Of a stretch of 64,000 nt of DNA, positions 48,101 to 58,366 are shown piece after piece. Below the pieces are notes generated by a model. It saw only the letters and a list, made by a program, of their open reading frames with translations, searched no databases and had not been told where the DNA came from. This stretch comes from Styela clava (lineage: Eukaryota > Chordata > Ascidiacea > Stolidobranchia > Styelidae), in contig NC_135261.1 in the NCBI RefSeq assembly GCF_964204865.1, positions 9,920,001 to 9,984,000 on the forward strand. The letters are read 5' to 3'. The translations under genes and the position numbers were made by a program. How positions within the stretch are numbered: the first letter of the stretch is position 1; each line of letters opens with the position of its first letter.

Positions 48101-49942
48101 CAGGTACTTGGTATATAACAAGTATAAAGAGTGTGAAAATGTATTGTGTAAGATCGATATGGCGGTTTCTTCTGGCAATTTGATTCGAGGTAATCAAAAA
48201 CTCAGAACCCAATTCATTTGGAACATATATATTTTGGAGATAATATAACTTTCGTGCTAAGTGTCTAAGATTATTGAAACTTTTAGATACGATCATATAC
48301 AAACAGAAGTTAAAAAGTGCCAGTGCTAAATATGTTTTTTTTTTGAAGAAGTAATTCAAAAATTTATGGGTTCTGTCATTTTTTGGCCACCCTAAATATG
48401 GATAGTTTTGGAGATTACCTATAACCAATACTTAATATTTTTCTAGATATCCCACCGCCTTCGGGTAATGAAGATGATTACAGAGAGAATATGTTTTCAC
48501 AGATTCGCTATAAAAATCCGTCAAATAGAAGGTATTTTTGAAAAGATCTTCTATGACTTCTTTTGCGTTATTTCGCAACATACCCCCTGAAAAAAATTTC
48601 AGTCATATGTACGGATCGACTATGTCAGGAATGATAGCAAACTTTCTATTTTGACTTCATCTTCTTGACCTGTGCATCCTGGATTATATGGTAACCATGG
48701 AGACTGTGGGACTGCTTCGGCTTCAGATATAATTTATTTATATGACTAAACTAAAACTCAAGTCGTAATACTAGGTATTCCGAAAGTAGTAGTACGCTGT
48801 TATCAGATATTATTATTTATTTAAATAACGTACTTTTGAGTCACTTTGTATACACAGATATAAATTAACTTCCTGCGACTTTTGAATAACAATCTTGTCA
48901 CAATTAAATTAAAACTCGCAAATAGAATTAAAAATTCGGTTTGTCAAATAACATTGTTCAATGTTTAAACTTAGACATCTCGTATTGTACCTTTTAAGCT
49001 CTCGTGACGCAGCAGCAACATCTATGAATCGGACACGAAGTTGGATTAGAGAGGCTAGGAGGCGCAGCCTTGTGACGTCAGTGAGGCGTTCCGTATCCCA
49101 ACTTTTTGGAAGACCCATCACAGAGTCAGACGATGATGACACTACGTTGCTGTCAAATAGTCCTCAGCATAGGATACACCCTACAGGTGACACCAAAATT
49201 TTCTAAAAGGATAATGATTTTAGCCTGTTTGACTAGATTTTATTTGCAAAAATAATTTACCAAATTTCACTCTCAAAACCACGATTTGAGAAAATTTTAG
49301 TAACAATAAAAATATTTTACATTTATTCAACGATAAATATTTTTAAATGTGTTTTCAGGACGTCCTCTTTCAGAAGCTCCACCTACATATTCAGAAGCAA
49401 TGGAGCTCCATCGAATATTGGGATTTTATGATATAAGTAACCGCTTCAATAATGCCGAATTTGATGTAGTTAGAAGCGAACATAATCTGCATCGTGTTCA
49501 AGCTGACAGCGTAAATAATGGACCACGTCGCGGTGTCGGTTATCGAAACTACTATCGACGCAAAAGGCCGAACCAGCTACGAGTTAGGTCGCAGTACGGC
49601 GCTACATCGACAGATAGTCAATCGAACAGATTATCCCGGGACGCCATTACTGGCCCTGCCGCCATAACTGGAACAAGAAATTTAAATTCTACTGAATTTT
49701 CAGTTGCAACAGACGGAAAAGACTCTCGTTTAGTTGAACCTGGTGAAATGTCAAATGGAAATAGTGCTGGTTATAACCAAACAAATTTTACAGTCACGGA
49801 AAGACAAAATGAAGATATGAACTCGTCAGCTGCTTGTACTTCTGTGCAAAACGATAACTTTAATTTAAATGGTAACAGTCACTATAATACTTCAGCAAAC
49901 CATGGCTCAATTACACATGATCATGGATCGAGAACCGCTTGA
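39177..49942 (+). CDS. TMEM151: TMEM151-family multi-pass membrane protein
   Basis: The ten exons are 39177-39348, 40736-40852, 41549-41682, 41899-42038, 46536-46663, 47248-47387, 47929-48103, 48447-48531, 48999-49186 and 49359-49942. They give 620 codons plus TGA, compared with about 566 in human TMEM151B. Family hallmarks occur in order: YWKCLLLS and TM1 (about 31-50), FIPLSLLMMFYVIYLIECW as TM2 (about 64-83), APVIWWRVISYHF, RQIVRYRNG, TTTQVYYERTNSHV, KCFSFAN, the YLEAKEGMKLRNV stretch and TM3 (about 249-268). DSTEMEWQIQTNQ (about 305) and VPSY follow. The tail is arginine- and serine-rich and has a PPTY WW-domain ligand at 434-437, where vertebrate TMEM151 proteins carry PPPY. The molecular function of the family is not established to my knowledge. 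Exon 9 has an alternative in-frame acceptor at 48974. Intron 4 is long (4.5 kb). Confidence 0.93.
43829..44133. mobile_element. hAT-type MITE in TMEM151 intron 4, 8-bp duplication GTCTGACG
   Basis: This 305-bp element has ends CAGGGGTGGGCA and TGCCCATGTCTG and is flanked by exact copies of GTCTGACG at 43821-43828 and 44134-44141. It contains GGCGGGCCATGAAAATG and a second GGCGGGCCAGATT, the paired GGGCC words often seen in hAT MITEs. No transposase is present. Confidence 0.88.
44462..44677 (+). mobile_element. Medium MITE family copy with exact 8-bp duplication GATTTATG
   Basis: It runs from GGCGTTCCAGAAGTGTATG to ACGGGGGTAGC and is flanked by GATTTATG at 44454-44461 and 44678-44685. The length (216 bp) and interior match the copies at 27502, 30509 and 51011. 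The exact duplication defines the ends of the family. Confidence 0.88.
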
Positions 49943-50164
49943 ACTTTCAAAAGTATATGACAATCTTACAGTTACCGCAAGGCAGCGACAAAACTTTGTG
50001 CGATTCGTTCCAAAAGACGCACAATCAGGTAAATCATTATCTGGTAGCGACTTCAACAAGTCTTCTGACGTTCCAGCACGTTATTGATCGTTTGCACCTT
50101 TTCTTGAGTTAATTTTCTATATTTTGCGTTTGTTTTTCAGTAATCTAATAGTGAGCAGAAATAC

Positions 50165-50170
50165 AATAAA
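50165..50170 (+). terminator. Polyadenylation signal of TMEM151
   Basis: AATAAA lies 223 bases after the TMEM151 stop codon, followed within 40 bases by a TTTGTGTT-rich stretch. It is a plausible 3' end. Confidence 0.5.
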
Positions 50171-51010
50171 CTAGATACTATTTTTTGCAAAAATAATTTG
50201 TGTTAATCTTAATAGGCTTTATACTAGCTCAGTAGAAGTTAAATTGATAACGGGGTCAATACACTAGCGAAGCTACAAATTCGAAATCAAAAAACGTTTT
50301 AAACACAAATATATTTTGTATGATATTCTGAAGTTGGAATTTTATAATACATAAAACAACATCTTATGAATATATAAAATATGTTTCGATTGATTTGTGT
50401 GTAACTTCATTCATGAGTTTCAACGACAAAAAGAGAAGTCCGGCTCAAATGGACATTATCGTTTTATTTTGACCTCCAAATAGAGGAATCCTCGAAGCTT
50501 TGAATAGGAAATTCATATTTCAGTAGCAAAATGGCATTGGCATTCGCCCTCTCTTTTACGGTAGCACAGAAGACCTAACGTCATAATACACGTTGCACTC
50601 GACACATTCGTTGTTGTGGAATTTTTACTGGGATTTTGCTGGCGATCAAACAATAACTATTTTACATGAATGTGTCTGTGGGTAAATCATGTTCATCACA
50701 AACATGCGATTGAAGATTTGATATAATATCACATGTTTTGCTGCATGATTGAGTTTTTCAACGTTACCAAGGTGTAGATATTGTTGTGCCGAACCTGTTT
50801 CTATTACGTTTGAAGTAGTTTTCCTTATAATCGTATAAGACAAACAGCTAAACGATGTGTCAAAGTACGGTTCATAGACTGATTACGAGTAGGGCGATAT
50901 ATTTGATTCCATGCATAAGATTTGTCTCCCAAATACAAATTTATAAATGGCTCTTTGTTGCTGATGAGAATAAATTGAGTAAGTTGTTCTACATACTCAC
51001 ATCTGCTCAT

Positions 51011-51211
51011 GAGGCACTCCAAAGTGTATGTACCAAACTAATTTTGTCCGTCTACTTAACATCAAGTTGTGGAAAGGGACGAAGCCTATGGGCAGTGAAT
51101 ATATTCACTTGGCTAGCAAAAAAGTCCCGAACTCGTAATAGAACTAAAATAAGTAAAATTGGAATAAAAATTATGGCCTAACTCTAACTTGGTACACATA
51201 ATACGGGAGTA
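51011..51211 (+). mobile_element. Medium MITE family copy with exact 8-bp duplication CTGCTCAT
   Basis: This 201-bp copy runs from GAGGCACTCCAAAGTGTAT to ATACGGGAGTA, flanked by CTGCTCAT at 51003-51010 and 51212-51219. It is a shortened member of the 27502/30509/44462 family, lacking part of the ATGGAGGTAACT segment. Confidence 0.87.
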
Positions 51212-52160
51212 CTGCTCATAATACATGATGCTAAGTAGGCGTATAAATACGGTTTGGCATATTCACGGTTCATTAGAATTAGAAAATGCCACTTGAATCT
51301 GGAATCTATCTTGTTTAAGGACATAGTAACAATCATAAAGACCGGTATTTCAAATGCAATGAAACGTATTATTGGGGCGTGTTTATACCTTTTTGGATAC
51401 TCCCGAAGTATGTGAACCAAGATGGCGGACACCGCAACGTATTATGTGTACCAGGTTAGGGTTAGGCCATAATTTAGCAAATGAATTATGAATAAAATAT
51501 AATCAAATTATATACTGAATGAAAGTAGTCAACAGAAACAAATATGACAAAACAACAAAATTTAGTTGATTTGTGGTACATTGACAGATATGTCTTCATA
51601 CCAATTTATTTGAATATTTTTACAAAAGTCAGTGTCGAATAAACACATTATATAGCATGTATGAAGTATTAAAATCGCCATAGATTTTGCGCAACAAGAT
51701 TATGTGACAAGTATATTGGTACTTTAATCCCTATTTTCATAAACATTTGTTGCCAAAAATATCTTAGTACATAAGTTGAAAGACTATTGACAATACTTTT
51801 ATATGTTGCGATGTCAAATTGCATTAATCAATCTTTTCTTACAATCACAAAAAAAGGATTAAAACTTCTAATCAGTTGATATTTTTTTCCGGGCCTTGTT
51901 ATTAGCTAAGAAGCACGTCATAAAATGTGCATATAATTTTCCTACTTGAACATAAGACTAAGATCATGATGTAATGCCCCCTATAAACTGTTCTCTATTG
52001 TGCGGCTAGAGTGTTAGACTATAGTTACTTTTCGATGCAGAATTCCATAAACCTCGAGTTACGATTTAGGGGTCAAGGGTGATCCTAGTCTCGAATCGAA
52101 TGTGGATTGTCAATTAAGTTTGGCGGGTAATTGATGTCAAAGGTCAACATCACTTTAGAT

Positions 52161-53034
52161 CAGGGGTTTGCAGAGTGCGGGGCCAGATGCAGCACGCAAT
52201 GGAAAACTGTGCGGCCCGCGGAGAAGTCACAATTTTAAATGATTGACGGCAAGTGAAACGAGTTTTTAATTTAGTTTAATCTGGTTTCTGTGTGCAATTC
52301 TAACCCCTTTGCGTTTCAAAGCTAAAATCGGAGTTCAATTTATTATCTATGACTATGACTTTATAATGTCCTAACAGCGAGGCGAACAACGCGATTCACA
52401 AAGCTGGCATTTGCCGAGCAGCGAACAATTTGAGAAAAGTGGGAGCAGACGATAATGAATTAGTAAGAACGGGCAATTGAAGATTAGGCAATTCAAAGAA
52501 AGCTATTTAAAAATTGAATATTAAGAAATACAAACGCTAAATGAGTTTAGGTTCTATCCTGTCAGTTGATTTTCTCTGAATCTAATCTAAAATAAAATTA
52601 GACAACAAAGTATTTAAAAATAAATATTTATCGAAAACATCTCAACCGAGATAACTTTCCACATTTGAAGTCACGACTCGGCTCAACATATTTTTTTTTC
52701 TAAAATGAGCGGATATTGAATTGCTAGCACTTCCATTAAAGCAAACTTAGATAGAAATATAGTCGGGAAAAGAATCCAGCAGCATATTTTGCACTGAATT
52801 CGTTTAAATTCAGTCAGACAATAAATTTGAATAACAGTTTTCAGAAATTTATGCGTTTCAACTTTTACCTCAAAATTTCTGCAGAACCCCTAATAATGTC
52901 ATAAGATAAATACCAAATATACACTATTTTTGTTCTCGCAACTAATAGAAAGCCTATGTTAAATAAAGTTGCGACCCGCGGTGTTACCAGTTATCGATAT
53001 ATGGTCCGCCTGCAAAAGAGGTTGCACACCACTG
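52161..53034. mobile_element. hAT-type element with exact 8-bp duplication CTTTAGAT
   Basis: This 874-bp element has ends CAGGGGTTTGCAGAGTGCGG and GAGGTTGCACACCACTG and is flanked by CTTTAGAT at 52153-52160 and 53035-53042. GGGGCCAGATGCAGC and GCGGCCCGCGGAG near the left end and GCGACCCGCGG and GGTCCGCC near the right resemble other hAT MITE interiors here. No transposase reading frame survives. Confidence 0.87.
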
Positions 53035-53838
53035 CTTTAGATGAATTTAGTCAATTTGAGTGTTTGATAAATAGACTAATAAATGACTCAATCCTCAATC
53101 AATAATTTGAGGATATTTTCAAATGATTCCCGATTAGAGGAAAATAGTCAAAATTTCGAACATGAGATAAAGCATAGTATTTTGTTTGATTACCAATATA
53201 AGTTTGCATTGGCATTTACATAGTTCTTTGTCTCTCAAATGCAAATTCCAAAATGTTTCAAAGTTGTTTACGAGAATTAATTGAGCACATATTATAGCAA
53301 ACTTACTTGTATATACCCGGTAAAGCGGTAAAAATACGGATCACTGGGTTTCGCTTATGTACGGTTGATTGGGAATCAGTAATGCTACTTCCTGAAAAGT
53401 TCTTCAGCATTGCAGAACTTGCTAAGAGTGCGTTCATACCAAAAAAGGAGATCAGTATTTTAAATACCTTACGCTTCATCAGCAACAAAATGAATAATTA
53501 CACTTTGTAAAAAAATAAGTTTGGGCGTTTTTTGCCCATCCTGAACATTTTTATCAGCAACGATTCACTGAGTGTTTGAGATTTTTAGTCTGCCGTATGG
53601 ATGTTGAAATTGTTATCGTACAAGTGGTATAGATTTTGAAGCAATACTATTTCTTGTTCAATTAAAGCCATTCTCAACCAGAGAGTATTATATGGTCAAT
53701 TTTATTGACTGTTTAGGAATGAATGGGCCCGAAAGTTTTATGTTGATTGTCGAAATGTACAGTTCTTACGATATAATACATACCGGGGATTTTCACTGTA
53801 ATTCATTTTTACTTCTCTGCATTAAATTAAGTTTTAAG

Positions 53839-53948
53839 GGACTTCCTGAAGTATGCGCACCAAGATGGCGCACATCCTGAACTTAGGTTGTATACCAGGT
53901 TAGGAGTCAGGTTGTGCGACATCTTTGTGCGCATACGTCGGGAGCCCC
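53839..53948. mobile_element. Short foldback MITE upstream of the first eight-cysteine gene
   Basis: This 110-bp element runs from GGACTTCCTGAAGTATGCGC to GCGCATACGTCGGGAGCCCC, flanked by GTTTTAAG (53831-53838) and GTTTTATG (53949-53956). The homologous position upstream of the second gene, near 58295, has a single GTTTTATG and no insertion, so the empty target is preserved. Confidence 0.88.
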
Positions 53949-54021
53949 GTTTTATGTATATTATAGATATCGTTATTAACTAACTGACTTCAGAAACTGC
54001 AATATAACGAAGACGGGAAGA

Positions 54022-56232
54022 ATGGCGAGCGTTGTGTCAATGATATTACCAGTTCTTCTGCTTGTTGCTGCTCCTGCAATTGCAGAAGGTGAGAAATACG
54101 ACTATAGCGGGTCCCTGCTTATCACGGAATGTTTCTTATTTTTGAAATCTTTACGGAAAACTGCTTTTTGGTACTGAGCAATTTTTTTGAAGATATTTTT
54201 GGTCAAGCACGGATTCTCAATTCAATAAATTTTAAATTTCCTAGAGATCAAAATTGCTGAAGAAAGTGGCTTTCAACGGGGTTTCGCAGCACCCCATTGG
54301 GTTCCGCCAGTGCAATACAGGGGTTCCGCAAGTTTCCATTAAAATCCGATAGTCTATTGTTTAAATATAATCAAATACTTGTTAGATTTGCTACAATTAT
54401 ATAAACTCCTAATTTGTCTCTCTGCAGGAGAAAGCATTAAATGTTACGTTTGCAACAACTGCACTGAGCCCATAAATTTGATGATTTGTCCGAGCGCTTC
54501 AACGTTGTGCGAAAAGACTGTTTACACAAGTATGATCAATATTTAGACCAATTTTATTATTATTTTTTTTCAACTCGGACTCGGTTACAAAAAGATAAAA
54601 AATATACCTATCTGTATATCAGCATTACGGTATTGTAGAAGTCTACCATATACAATCGAATTATCCAAATAACGAATTAAAGATGTTTAGAACATGTTAC
54701 GTAATGGATAATGGTCAAACAAATAAGATGACGTCGGTCAGTCGGTCGTTGCTTCAGTGAGTCAGTGTTCAGAATTGCTGGGGGTCATTGGCTTAATTTC
54801 AATTCGAAAAAAAACAATGTTACTCGTTTTATAAGTTACCGGTACCCGATTCTGTGATTCGACTGTCAAAACAATTGGTATAACTTAAACATATAAAAAT
54901 CGCGCTGAAGCAACTGTAGCAACAACTTCGACTGATATAAGCTACTTTGACATCTAATATGATATAATAAAATGAACTATTTGTATGCTCTTGTATCTTT
55001 ATTTTCATCAAATTTAATAAACTCATATTTAGATATTTTTTTGGATATATTTTTTTTCAATCTAGATGTCTTTAGATATTTTTTGAGGTCAGTAAAGATG
55101 TTTTTAATTAGACAAAAGTGGCAGCCCTGCTGCGGATAGAGCTTACTTACAGAACTTTCGGTTGGGTGGTATATCAGAGAAAACCCTTTTAGCATGTAAA
55201 GGAACTCGGAGGCAAACCATTTATTCCCATTAAATAATAAATAATGATTTTTTCCGTTTGATATTCAAAGACGGGAGGATTGACCGATCTTGTTCAACTC
55301 ACAATACGACTGAATGTACAACTGTCAACAGGAGAGCAAGGTCTATCTTGTCAGACCTATTGGAAATAGCAAAGTTTTGTTACAGCAGTAAGTATAATCT
55401 ATGATCGAACTATTAATATTAATCTGAAATCTCGTCCATGTGATTACAGTGAAATAATAAATAAACATCCACAATTCTTATCGTAGCTAAAATAGAAAAA
55501 ACATCATACAACTTATTCAGCTCCATCCAACATTTTTTAATAATTTGTCAATTTTCACCTGATGTTAACTTGAGGTAAATAATAGGAAGCATCGAATATT
55601 CATGCGCGTTATGATTGGTATATATCGTATAAGCCTATTTGTAAATAAAATGACATTCATTTTATTTTTTGATTAGAAGTTTTGCAATATGTGTTGACCC
55701 ACGAGAGCGCATTTTTAATTAAAAACACAACGGAGCGATGCTCAAATATATGGACACGGAGAAGTACGGAAATGAATAAAAGTAATAGCCTTCTAGCAAA
55801 AAATACATTCTTTATCCGATGAAAATTTCAAACAAACCATCCAGTAGTTGAAGAGGAAACCGATTTTTTCAAAACGATACAAAGAAGAAGAAAAATACTA
55901 ATAACAAAAAGAGCAACATAATAACAAAACGATCCATATGTCCATTTCGTGTCCAATAAACTATCGAATCGGAAATTTATGTTTGATGGGGAAAAAGCTG
56001 GGTGTTGACGAGGGCCACACTAAATGACTTGGTGGGCCGGGTTGTGGCCCGTGGGCCGCCTGTTGCACACCCCTAGTTTCATTAAAGTAATATATATTGT
56101 TATCAAGCTCTTATATTTTTTAATTTCCATTTACATTACTTTGCAGTTTCAAATGGTGCAAACCATGTACTGAGCATGCCGTTCCTGATCATAGGAATCT
56201 CGTTGATGGTTGCGAAAACCCTTCTTCAGTAG
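54022..56232 (+). CDS. Small GPI-anchored eight-cysteine protein, Ly6/uPAR-like, copy A
   Basis: Four exons (54022-54088, 54428-54529, 55271-55387, 56147-56232) give 123 residues. A signal peptide spans 1 to about 22. Cysteines lie at 28, 31, 34, 43, 50, 64, 72 and 93, beginning with a CYVCNNC cluster. There are N-glycosylation sequons at N33 and N68. A small-residue SNGAN stretch is followed by a hydrophobic C-terminus (about 104-122) with no charged tail beyond K119, as expected for GPI attachment. The CYxC start and disulphide-rich size fit the Ly6/uPAR three-finger fold. The usual CC...CN ending is absent, so membership is provisional. Such proteins act at the cell surface as receptors, modulators or adhesion molecules; no ligand can be inferred. 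Exon phases are identical to copy B. Confidence 0.8.
54262..54360. mobile_element. Truncated hAT-type element in intron 1 of copy A
   Basis: GTGGCTTTCAACGGGGTTTC and the following GCAGCACCC, GTTCCGCCAGTG and GTTCCGCAAGTTT words match the intact element in intron 1 of copy B (58622-58919). The right end is missing. The shared position means the insertion predates the gene duplication. Confidence 0.65.
55725..55965 (+). repeat. Local repeat family, copy 1, in intron 3 of gene A
   Basis: The family has the order GAGCGATGCTCAAATATATG, ATAAAAGTAATAGCCTTCTA, CCAGTAG, then AACATAATAACAAAACGATC and GTCCATTTCGTGTCCAATAA. Four copies are found in this 8-kb region. The class (SINE, MITE or other) was not determined. 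Confidence 0.65.
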
Positions 56233-56307
56233 AACATCACAAAGGCTGATTTAAAATTCATTTGATTAGATTCAAAGAATTTTGATTGCAAATATAGCAC
56301 TGCATAA

Positions 56308-56313
56308 AATAAA
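56308..56313 (+). terminator. Polyadenylation signal of copy A
   Basis: AATAAA lies 76 bases after the stop codon. The corresponding position in copy B reads ATAAAAATG, and its own AATAAA is further on at 60640-60645. Confidence 0.55.
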
Positions 56314-57439
56314 TTTCGAGTAGTTTGGTAAATCTGTACCGGAATAAGGAGTCCTTATGATCACAACAGTCAGAAATAGAAAAGTCATTTTCTTTGGACG
56401 GTTATTGAGTTGCTATTAAAACAGCAAGTTCGAATGTCTGTAACTGCATAATATACAGTACACGTGTTCTACATTAAAATACAGTGGTGGGTGTCTATTG
56501 TCTTCTAAATAGATGAAATTAGAAAGAATGTGTCGTGATTCGAGTAAATTTTGCTTAAATATTCCAACGCATTAGATAAAAAAAAGTGGTAGGTAGTCAT
56601 TAGAAGCTGCAAACCCCGGAGACTACGTCCAATCATCTTAATTATAATTGATTTATCATTCGTGTTGTCGATGAGGAAAGGAGTTTGCACGTTTATGAGA
56701 TAAGCTCCCTAACAAATACCAATGGATAAAACCTGTGTATTTCATGGTCTTCTACCTCCAACGTGTACCCCTAGTTGGGCCCCCATGATTTACTTCTGAC
56801 ACCTCTCACGAAAATGTCATTTCGAATTTCTGGGGGTGTTATATTTTACATGGGTCATAGTTTTATGGAGGAACCAATGGTTTCGATCAATTTTGTTCGA
56901 CCATTATGATTTTGAGAAGTTTTTCAAATACCGCTCCTTTGCAGAGCCAATATAAAATAATTATATTAACAACATAATTGCAATATTTCTCATTAGAAAC
57001 ATAGGCTTGCGATGTTTACATCGAGATCATAGCCTATATTGGAATCATGGCGCAATCGGTACCAAAACACATTTAACTAGCGTTTATCATTTGGATACAT
57101 TTCAATAGAAAATTTAAGAAGAAAACAACCACTATGCGCCCGTTATTGTTTGCAAGCAAAAATGTATGCAATAAAAATAAACATGTAACTGAGTAACTTA
57201 ATTTATTGTGTTTTTGACGGCATTTTATCATATCGCATACGATTGAAAATTCGATTGATAAGGGAGTCGGTATAGTGATAATACTTTTATTTGGCGCCGT
57301 GTTGTAATTGAAAAAGTTGGCTACCACAACTAACCACCAAAAATCAACTTACTCGGAAAAGGAACCGTCACAAGGATCGCGATTTTTAATTTTCACATCA
57401 TCACACAAAGAAAACGAATTTTTTACAGGCCACCAAAAT

Positions 57440-57630
57440 ATTTGTAATAAATAAAAGTAATAGCCTCCCAGCGAACAATACAAACTTTAACCTCTGAAAC
57501 TTTTAAAGCAATCGGTCCAGTAACTTATAATAAAAGCGCTTTTTTTCACAAGAATAAAAGGAAATAAGGAGATAAAAAGAATACCAAGAACATGATCAAC
57601 AACAACATAATGACAAAATGATCAGCAATA
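57440..57630 (+). repeat. Local repeat family, copy 2, between the duplicated genes
   Basis: It carries AATAAAAGTAATAGCCTCCC, TTAAAGCAATCGGTCCAGTA and AACAACAACATAATGACAAA. The 5' part and the GTCCATTTCG end are missing or diverged. Confidence 0.55.
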
Positions 57631-58366
57631 GTAATAATCGCATTTCTCACGATTTATATGATAGGTTCTGCAAAACCTTAGTTTGTTTCGTAACGATTGA
57701 CTTTCCTTGGGTACGCCACTGCTTTTGTGTCACAACACAGGTTTATTTATTCGCGTGCTTTATACTGATATCGGGTATCACTAATAATTAGTTTTTCCGC
57801 ATCCATAATAAAACAAAAGAAAGCGCTTACGTATAAAGACAAATATATGAAGATTAGGTTCACTTGGATGTGTATTCTGCCTAGAGGTCCTAATTCACAG
57901 CTCTTTGAAATGCGCTCATACCCTTTAAAATGATCAGTGTTTTGAATAACTTATGCGTTAAAGCAAACAAAATGAATTTTCACATTTTGTAGAATAAAAA
58001 ATCAATTTGGGCGTTTTTTGCCTCGATATTTTTATTCTACCGTGGGGATGTTGAAATTGTTATTGTCGACGTGGTTAAGATTTCGGTACAATTCTATTTC
58101 TTGCGTAATAAATGATATTTCCAATTAGAGATTATCAATTTTATTTAACGTTCCTATAAATGTGCTTTGACCTACTCTGATATATACAGTACATTGAAAG
58201 TTGTATGCCGATTATCGAAATGCATGAATTTTTTATATAATATATACCGAGGTATTCATTGTAATTCAATTATATTTCATTGCATTCAATTACGTTTTAT
58301 GTGTATTATAGATAGCGTTTTTAAATATTTAACTTCCGAAACTGCAAAATAAAGTAGACGGAAAGA

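Larger units (their letters stand above)
49943..54021. other. Transposon-rich spacer between TMEM151 and the eight-cysteine genes
   Basis: Apart from the TMEM151 3'UTR, no gene is supported. The spacer holds three delimited elements (51011-51211, 52161-53034, 53839-53948) and a related fragment at about 51402-51475 with CTCCCGAAGTATGTG and GGTTAGGGTTAGGCCATAAT. From about 53400 the sequence is homologous to the region upstream of the second eight-cysteine gene. Confidence 0.6.
56233..58366. other. Spacer between the duplicated genes
   Basis: No coding exon is supported. A copy of the local repeat is at about 57440-57630. From about 57900 the sequence matches the region upstream of copy A, including GGGCGTTTTTTGCC and ATGTTGAAATTGTTAT words, and marks the start of the second duplication unit. 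Confidence 0.55.

Noticed and set aside
47895..48428. 177-codon minus-strand open frame
   Set aside because: It is the antisense shadow of TMEM151 exon 7 plus adjacent intron; the plus-strand exon is supported by homology and phase.
55980..56080. hAT element end (GTGGGCCGCCTGTTGCACACCCCTAG) in intron 3 of copy A
   Set aside because: Only one terminus is visible. No matching left end or target duplication was found, so it was not called as a complete element.
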